NCBI GenBank assembly: GCA_030613045.1
Contig: JAUWMS010000054.1
Location: 1 to 9,730, forward strand
DNA length: 9,730 bases
Origin: Candidatus Latescibacterota bacterium
Lineage (GTDB): Bacteria; Latescibacterota; 4484-107
Direction of reading: 5' to 3'
In this document: piece after piece, positions 6,107 to 9,730 of the stretch
Position numbering within the stretch: position 1 is the first letter of the stretch
How the letters are laid out: every line of letters starts with the position of its first letter
Notes under the pieces: generated by a model
Told to the model about the DNA's origin: nothing
Database searches by the model: none
What the model saw: only the letters and a program-made list of their open reading frames with translations
Position numbers and translations under genes: made by a program

Positions 6107-6121
6107 ATCCGCTGAGCGGAT
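6107..6121. other. Small hairpin between the porin-like gene and uxuA
   Basis: ATCCGC-TGA-GCGGAT forms a 6-bp stem with a 3-nt loop, with an outer GGC/GCC pair a few bases away. It lies about 40 nt below the porin stop and 67 nt above the uxuA start. No T-run follows on either strand, so it is not a standard terminator. It may stabilise or process the transcript, or be a dispersed repeat. Confidence 0.4.
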
Positions 6122-6159
6122 TTGCCGGAGGCCTTGTCAGAGCATTTGCACCACAAAAC

Positions 6160-7452
6160 TTAGAATGATAATGAGAGGGTAATTTGTTCAAATTCTGTAC
6201 CATCCTCCGGCGTATGATCGGCCTGATAGGTACTCTTATGCCATGCAATCGAGAGGTGGCGAGTTATAAAAGAGAGGATGTCTGGATCGGCGTTTTCCCC
6301 ATCTGCGTGTAAGCTCCTCAGGAGTTTCATCAGTCCATCGCTCTTTATGGTTATGCCCGATGTGCTCATATGAACATGACCGGGATCATCATCGTATTTA
6401 CCCGAACGAAAGACAAAGGTCTCCAAAACCTCCAGCTCTGTACCGCTCTTGTCCGTCACGTCACTTTTTTGGCTGTCAGCTATCTGAGTTCGCTCCTTTT
6501 CTGATGCTATGAGCACACGGAAAAGATCGAGAGAGATGTTTCGATAATTCATACTTACCCCGAGTTCGATGCTATGTCCGGTCTCCTTATTCCTGGGAAG
6601 CGGATCCGTTTGGCGAGCGTCTATGTAAGGCACACCATCTCCCCGATTGTTCCACGATACGCCATACGTGGATACCAGGATCGGCCGGAGGCCGTTCGGG
6701 AGTTTAACACTCTGGCCGGATAGCGTCTCAAACGCCTTGATGAGAGGAAGGCGCATCATAAGTCCATAATTTCTGGCGCTTCCTTTTACTATTCCCCTAT
6801 CTTTCTCTATTCCTGCACCAAAGGGAGCCAAGTCTGATTCGTATTCAATCAAGGTCATTCCCGCTGAAAAATCGACCAGAAAATGTGCGTTGACGCTGAT
6901 GGCCGTGTTGGTCGCTTTATCCATACTGCGAAAGGAGCCGATCTCAACTCCATATTCATTGGTTACGATCTGTGTGCCCATATCTAATTCTGTTTTGTAG
7001 CGACTCAGGGCCACACCCACGGAGACATCCCGCTTCAATCTACGGAGCAGCCTTGCCGGGTCTGAAGCCATCCCCCCTTTGCTTTCTCGGAAAAAGGAAC
7101 GCAAGGCAGCTAGATCCGCGCCTATCTGTAGTCCTGAATAGGAGTAGTATAGGTCACTGACAAGTAAGGGAAACCAATTTGCCCGTTCCGTATAGGCAAC
7201 ATACGAGATGTTGTAGTCCCGCGCATAAATTGCCGGTGCGGCAGGATTGTAATATCCTATCGGCTCATCCGGAACGGCCACGCCGGCTCCCCCCATGCCG
7301 TTTATCCGGGCGGAGGGTGAGATGACGAGAAATAACAGCGCGGCTTTTGAATATTCGGTAGCCATCCCAGGTAAAGCAAAGACGAGCATTCCTCCCCACA
7401 GCATAGCGGTGAGCATTGAAAACACCACGATTGATCTCGACGGACGTTTCAT
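6160..7452 (-). CDS. PorV/UPF0164-family outer-membrane beta-barrel protein
   Basis: Exported outer-membrane barrel related to PorV/PorQ (FadL-like fold), 430 residues from the ATG at 7452. A signal peptide spans about residues 1-31 (basic MKRPSR, hydrophobic core, possible cleavage after GMA). It is followed by the family hallmark SPSARINGMGGAGVAV (45-60) and YYNPA (67-71). The rest alternates short beta strands and polar loops and ends in SLSF with a terminal Phe, the usual barrel-assembly signal. The start is chosen because AGGAGGGAGACT directly precedes this ATG; a longer frame from 7590 would translate the homopolymer and 7-bp repeats and has no Shine-Dalgarno. Family members act in type IX secretion or as channels, but no type IX genes are nearby, so the role here is unknown. 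Expression may be affected by the repeat-rich leader at 7522-7581. Confidence 0.85.
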   Translation of the reverse strand: MKRPSRSIVVFSMLTAMLWGGMLVFALPGMATEYSKAALLFLVISPSARINGMGGAGVAVPDEPIGYYNPAAPAIYARDYNISYVAYTERANWFPLLVSDLYYSYSGLQIGADLAALRSFFRESKGGMASDPARLLRRLKRDVSVGVALSRYKTELDMGTQIVTNEYGVEIGSFRSMDKATNTAISVNAHFLVDFSAGMTLIEYESDLAPFGAGIEKDRGIVKGSARNYGLMMRLPLIKAFETLSGQSVKLPNGLRPILVSTYGVSWNNRGDGVPYIDARQTDPLPRNKETGHSIELGVSMNYRNISLDLFRVLIASEKERTQIADSQKSDVTDKSGTELEVLETFVFRSGKYDDDPGHVHMSTSGITIKSDGLMKLLRSLHADGENADPDILSFITRHLSIAWHKSTYQADHTPEDGTEFEQITLSLSF

Positions 7453-7521
7453 AGTCTCCCTCCTGAAAAATGAAGTACTCTCTCCCGTAGGCGTTCGGCA
7501 CATCTGGTTTCGCCCGGGGCA

Positions 7522-7534
7522 GGGGGGGGGGGGG
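7522..7534. repeat. 13-base G homopolymer (C13 on the transcript) in the porin leader
   Basis: Thirteen consecutive G on the plus strand, read as C13 in the minus-strand transcript, about 70 bp before the porin ATG at 7452. Tracts of this length are prone to slipped-strand length change. It abuts the G-rich 7-bp array, and the C tract could pair with any GGGG block there. The exact length could also be a sequencing artefact. Confidence 0.8.
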
Positions 7535-7581
7535 CCTGACCCCTGACCCCCGATCCCCGATCCCCGATCCCTGACCCCTGA
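7535..7581 (-). repeat. 7-bp tandem array with G-quadruplex potential upstream of the porin gene
   Basis: Six full heptamers (7540-7581) of plus-strand consensus YCCCYGA, plus a partial unit at 7535-7539. The units are CCCCTGA, CCCCCGA, TCCCCGA, TCCCCGA, TCCCTGA and CCCCTGA. They share period and phase (ending GA) with the array at 4974-5022. On the minus, mRNA-like strand they give runs of 3-5 G separated by exactly 3-nt loops, an ideal G-quadruplex pattern. The array lies between the DUF362-fusion stop (7601) and the porin start (7452). Confidence 0.85.
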
Positions 7582-7600
7582 TTTCATCATGTTTTACGCA

Positions 7601-9730
7601 TCAGCGCGCCACACCGCTCTCCTCGATCCGCCCCTCGCTCCGTGCCACGATCTTCCCCATCTTCCGGGCGTACCGAATCTGGGCGTCCACGATGTGAATG
7701 CCCGTGTTGATAAAAGCCACCTTTTTTCCAAAAAACCGCTCGCCCCGATGGCAGAGAAAATCCTCGGCCCCGACGGTATAGACCTTGTCCGGCTCCACGG
7801 TGGACTGAACGATCCGCGCTCCCTCCGGGCGGTTTCGGTCGAAGGTGTACCGCAGCCCCGACACCTGCATCGGACGTTCCTTTTCGTCCCGCACAGTGTG
7901 TTCCAGAATCGCCAAAAGCTCTTTCCCCGTGACCTCGAAGGTATATAGCTCATCGGGAAAGTTCAACTCGAAAATATCCCCGACGGTGACCGGCCCCTTC
8001 TCGAGATCCTTGCGGATGCCGCCGTTGTTCTGAAACACCACGTCCGCGCCGGTGGCCCATCGGATGCCGTCGGTGAACCAGTTTCCCAGCGGACTATCCA
8101 ATCCCTCGCGGGTCAGCGTGACGGGCACGGTTCCGAGGACGGTTTGATCCTCCGGGGCCTCCTTGCGCTTCTCGGCGATCCAGCCCGTCACCTTTCCGTC
8201 TTCTCCAAGCTTCGCCTCCATCCCGATCCGATCCCCCGGAGTCGTTTTCCTGACCCGGACGACAAACCCATCCACGTCCACCTTCAGAGATCGCAGTGCT
8301 TTTGCCAGCGGACCCTCCATCTTCAAAAGGAACCGTCGCACATTCTCCGTCCGAACTTCGATCCGACCTCCCCGAATTTGCGCCTGAACCTCCATCTTTT
8401 TCCCCCACATGAGCGGCGCACCCAACCCGATCCACGACGCTTCGGCTTCTCCGGGCAGGAAAGCGGACAGCTTGACCGCCCCCGGTTGGGTCACATCCAC
8501 GTAGTGCTCCTCGTACCATTCGCCTCGCCGCGGCCGTTCATCCACCGCCGCCAACTCCTTCGTCCGGGAGGCTGCCGTCTTCGGCACGTAGTATCTTAAC
8601 CCGAAGACCGTGTTCCCATCGTACCGGGGGTCCGTCTCAGGCTCGCAGACCTTCAGACTGAAATCGTACCGTCCCCTCGTCTGAATCGCCTCCACCAGGC
8701 ACGTATTTCGCCCCTTTCGGATCGGGATGGGCACGCGCTCGTTGGGAAGACGATGCCTCCGCGCGCCCTCGAAGCGATAGACCCTCTTCCCGTTGATCCA
8801 CACCTGCATCCCCTCGTCGGAGCCGACCCAGAGGTGCGCTTCCTCCGTCTCCGGCGCATCGAATTCGGCGTACGCGTACGCCACGCAGTTCGTGGGATCG
8901 TTGTAGTACCGATCCAGGTCAATCCTGTCGTCGTGGAAATACACGGGCGCACTCCAGCCGTCCCGACCCGGCGTGGGATAAAGATCGCTTGGATCGGGGG
9001 AGGCTTTATTCTTCTCCTTGAACGAAACCGGGCCTTTCAGCAGCCAGATCCGGTTGCCTTGCCCGTAGTGAGCATATTCCCCGGAACTGCCCCAATCCGC
9101 GGGAAATTTCTCGAACCGGCGCGCCACCTCCCCGATCGGCTGCCCAACGACCCGAATATCCGAGAGACGACCGACTCCCAATCCCTTGGCATGGCCCAGG
9201 GTAACGTGCTCGATGTCGTCGGGATTCATGCCCATCAACCGAGCGCATACCGCATCCACGGCCACCACGTCGGAACCGGCCACGATGGTGTTCATCCGAA
9301 CGGGACGCCCGCCGTCCTCGTCCGTCTTGGCCCGCTCCATGGCCACGATGGCATCCACCACGCAAAAATCCACGCCGGACAGAGAGGTCAGATCCACGAT
9401 GGTCTCATCCAGGATCGCATCGGAGTGCGGGATCCCCGGATTGCCGCTTCCGGGCGGATAGCCCCGCATCTTGGCCCAGCCATACACCATCCCCGGCGCG
9501 ATTCCCACGAAATTTTTCATCGCCGCGGTCATCCCCGCTGTACCAGTGATCTTGAGCACGGGTACGTCAATCAGCACGTCGCAGTCCAGGACCGTCTTCG
9601 GGATGAAATACGTCTCCCTCGCGTGCCACTTCCCCGGCACCGGCGTTTCCACCGGTTCGTCGAAATTGAGATCCACGATGTCCAACCGGATGCCAGACAA
9701 CTCTTCGTCCTCCAATAACTGCCGGTATCC
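7601..9730 (-). CDS. DUF362 / jelly-roll / 5'-nucleotidase C-terminal domain mosaic protein, 5' end outside window
   Basis: Open to the window edge; 709 visible residues, N-terminus missing. Order in visible numbering: a DUF362-type domain (about 1-205) with the conserved VLIDVPVLK and TAAMKNFVG segments; a beta-sandwich module (about 255-365) with SDEGMQVWINGKRVY, like PA14/CBM-type modules that bind sugars; a beta-rich linker (about 405-525); and a 5'-nucleotidase C-terminal domain (about 530-690, PF02872-like) with GTVPVTL, SPLGNWFTDGIR, FQNNGGIRKD and TFEVTGKELLAILE. In UshA-type enzymes the last domain binds the nucleotide, while catalysis sits in an N-terminal metallophosphatase domain. 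That domain is absent here between the modules. The function is therefore unassigned: perhaps an extracytoplasmic binding protein or a DUF362 enzyme with binding modules. No frameshift is seen at the module boundaries. Localisation cannot be judged without the N-terminus. Confidence 0.85.
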   Translation of the reverse strand, partial: GYRQLLEDEELSGIRLDIVDLNFDEPVETPVPGKWHARETYFIPKTVLDCDVLIDVPVLKITGTAGMTAAMKNFVGIAPGMVYGWAKMRGYPPGSGNPGIPHSDAILDETIVDLTSLSGVDFCVVDAIVAMERAKTDEDGGRPVRMNTIVAGSDVVAVDAVCARLMGMNPDDIEHVTLGHAKGLGVGRLSDIRVVGQPIGEVARRFEKFPADWGSSGEYAHYGQGNRIWLLKGPVSFKEKNKASPDPSDLYPTPGRDGWSAPVYFHDDRIDLDRYYNDPTNCVAYAYAEFDAPETEEAHLWVGSDEGMQVWINGKRVYRFEGARRHRLPNERVPIPIRKGRNTCLVEAIQTRGRYDFSLKVCEPETDPRYDGNTVFGLRYYVPKTAASRTKELAAVDERPRRGEWYEEHYVDVTQPGAVKLSAFLPGEAEASWIGLGAPLMWGKKMEVQAQIRGGRIEVRTENVRRFLLKMEGPLAKALRSLKVDVDGFVVRVRKTTPGDRIGMEAKLGEDGKVTGWIAEKRKEAPEDQTVLGTVPVTLTREGLDSPLGNWFTDGIRWATGADVVFQNNGGIRKDLEKGPVTVGDIFELNFPDELYTFEVTGKELLAILEHTVRDEKERPMQVSGLRYTFDRNRPEGARIVQSTVEPDKVYTVGAEDFLCHRGERFFGKKVAFINTGIHIVDAQIRYARKMGKIVARSEGRIEESGVAR

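Noticed and set aside
6107..6121. Rho-independent terminator between the porin-like gene and uxuA
   Set aside because: The stem has no following T-tract on either strand, so it is listed only as a hairpin.
7453..7590. A 46-residue N-terminal extension of the porin-like protein
   Set aside because: It is a translation of the homopolymer and repeat array without a Shine-Dalgarno, and a normal signal peptide begins at the ATG at 7452 behind AGGAGG. It is kept only as an alternative in the leader finding.
8753..9718. A 321-codon plus-strand open frame opposite the DUF362 fusion
   Set aside because: It is rich in Arg, His and Pro as expected for a shadow of a GC-rich gene, has no domain motifs, and the opposite strand codes for recognisable domains.

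Overview
The window comes from a diderm (Gram-negative-type) bacterium. The evidence is an outer-membrane beta-barrel of the PorV/UPF0164 type with a signal peptide and a C-terminal Phe, and an RND-superfamily membrane transporter. The mix of PorV-like, DUF362, mannonate dehydratase and MMPL genes, with no synteny to a familiar model genome, suggests an uncultured lineage (for example Poribacteria, Latescibacterota or Desulfobacterota). That assignment is a guess. No tRNA, rRNA, CRISPR array or intact transposase is visible. All seven recognisable genes lie on the minus strand, so the functional order runs from high to low coordinates.

Right part (about 9730 to 5039, GC-rich). First comes a large 5'-truncated mosaic protein: a DUF362 domain, a jelly-roll-like module with a WINGK motif, a beta-rich linker and a 5'-nucleotidase C-terminal domain with no metallophosphatase domain in view. 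It is followed by a PorV-like outer-membrane protein and a mannonate dehydratase (UxuA family). The leader of the porin gene holds a 13-base homopolymer beside an array of 7-bp repeats with strong G-quadruplex potential. A second 7-bp array with the same phase (YYYYYGA on the plus strand) lies between uxuA and the next gene and supplies that gene's ribosome binding site.

Middle (5026 to 3646). A clearly more AT-rich patatin-like phospholipase gene is followed by a 280-bp intergenic region. This region holds a REP-doublet (REPIN-like) structure and then a textbook sigma-70 promoter for a TetR gene. The promoter's 17-bp spacer is almost entirely occupied by a perfect 19-bp palindrome, the likely TetR operator.

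Left part (3645 to 1). A TetR regulator, a PlsC-type acyltransferase and an MMPL/RND transporter (3' end cut off) look like a lipid or hydrophobic-compound export operon under the TetR promoter. The AT-rich plsC gene is flanked by two diverged direct copies of one segment: the tetR 3' end plus its spacer and Shine-Dalgarno. This suggests an ancestral tetR-mmpL unit into which plsC was inserted with duplication of the junction. The copy next to mmpL carries a 163-bp MITE-like element with terminal inverted repeats and a 4-bp TTTA target duplication; the other copy preserves the empty site.
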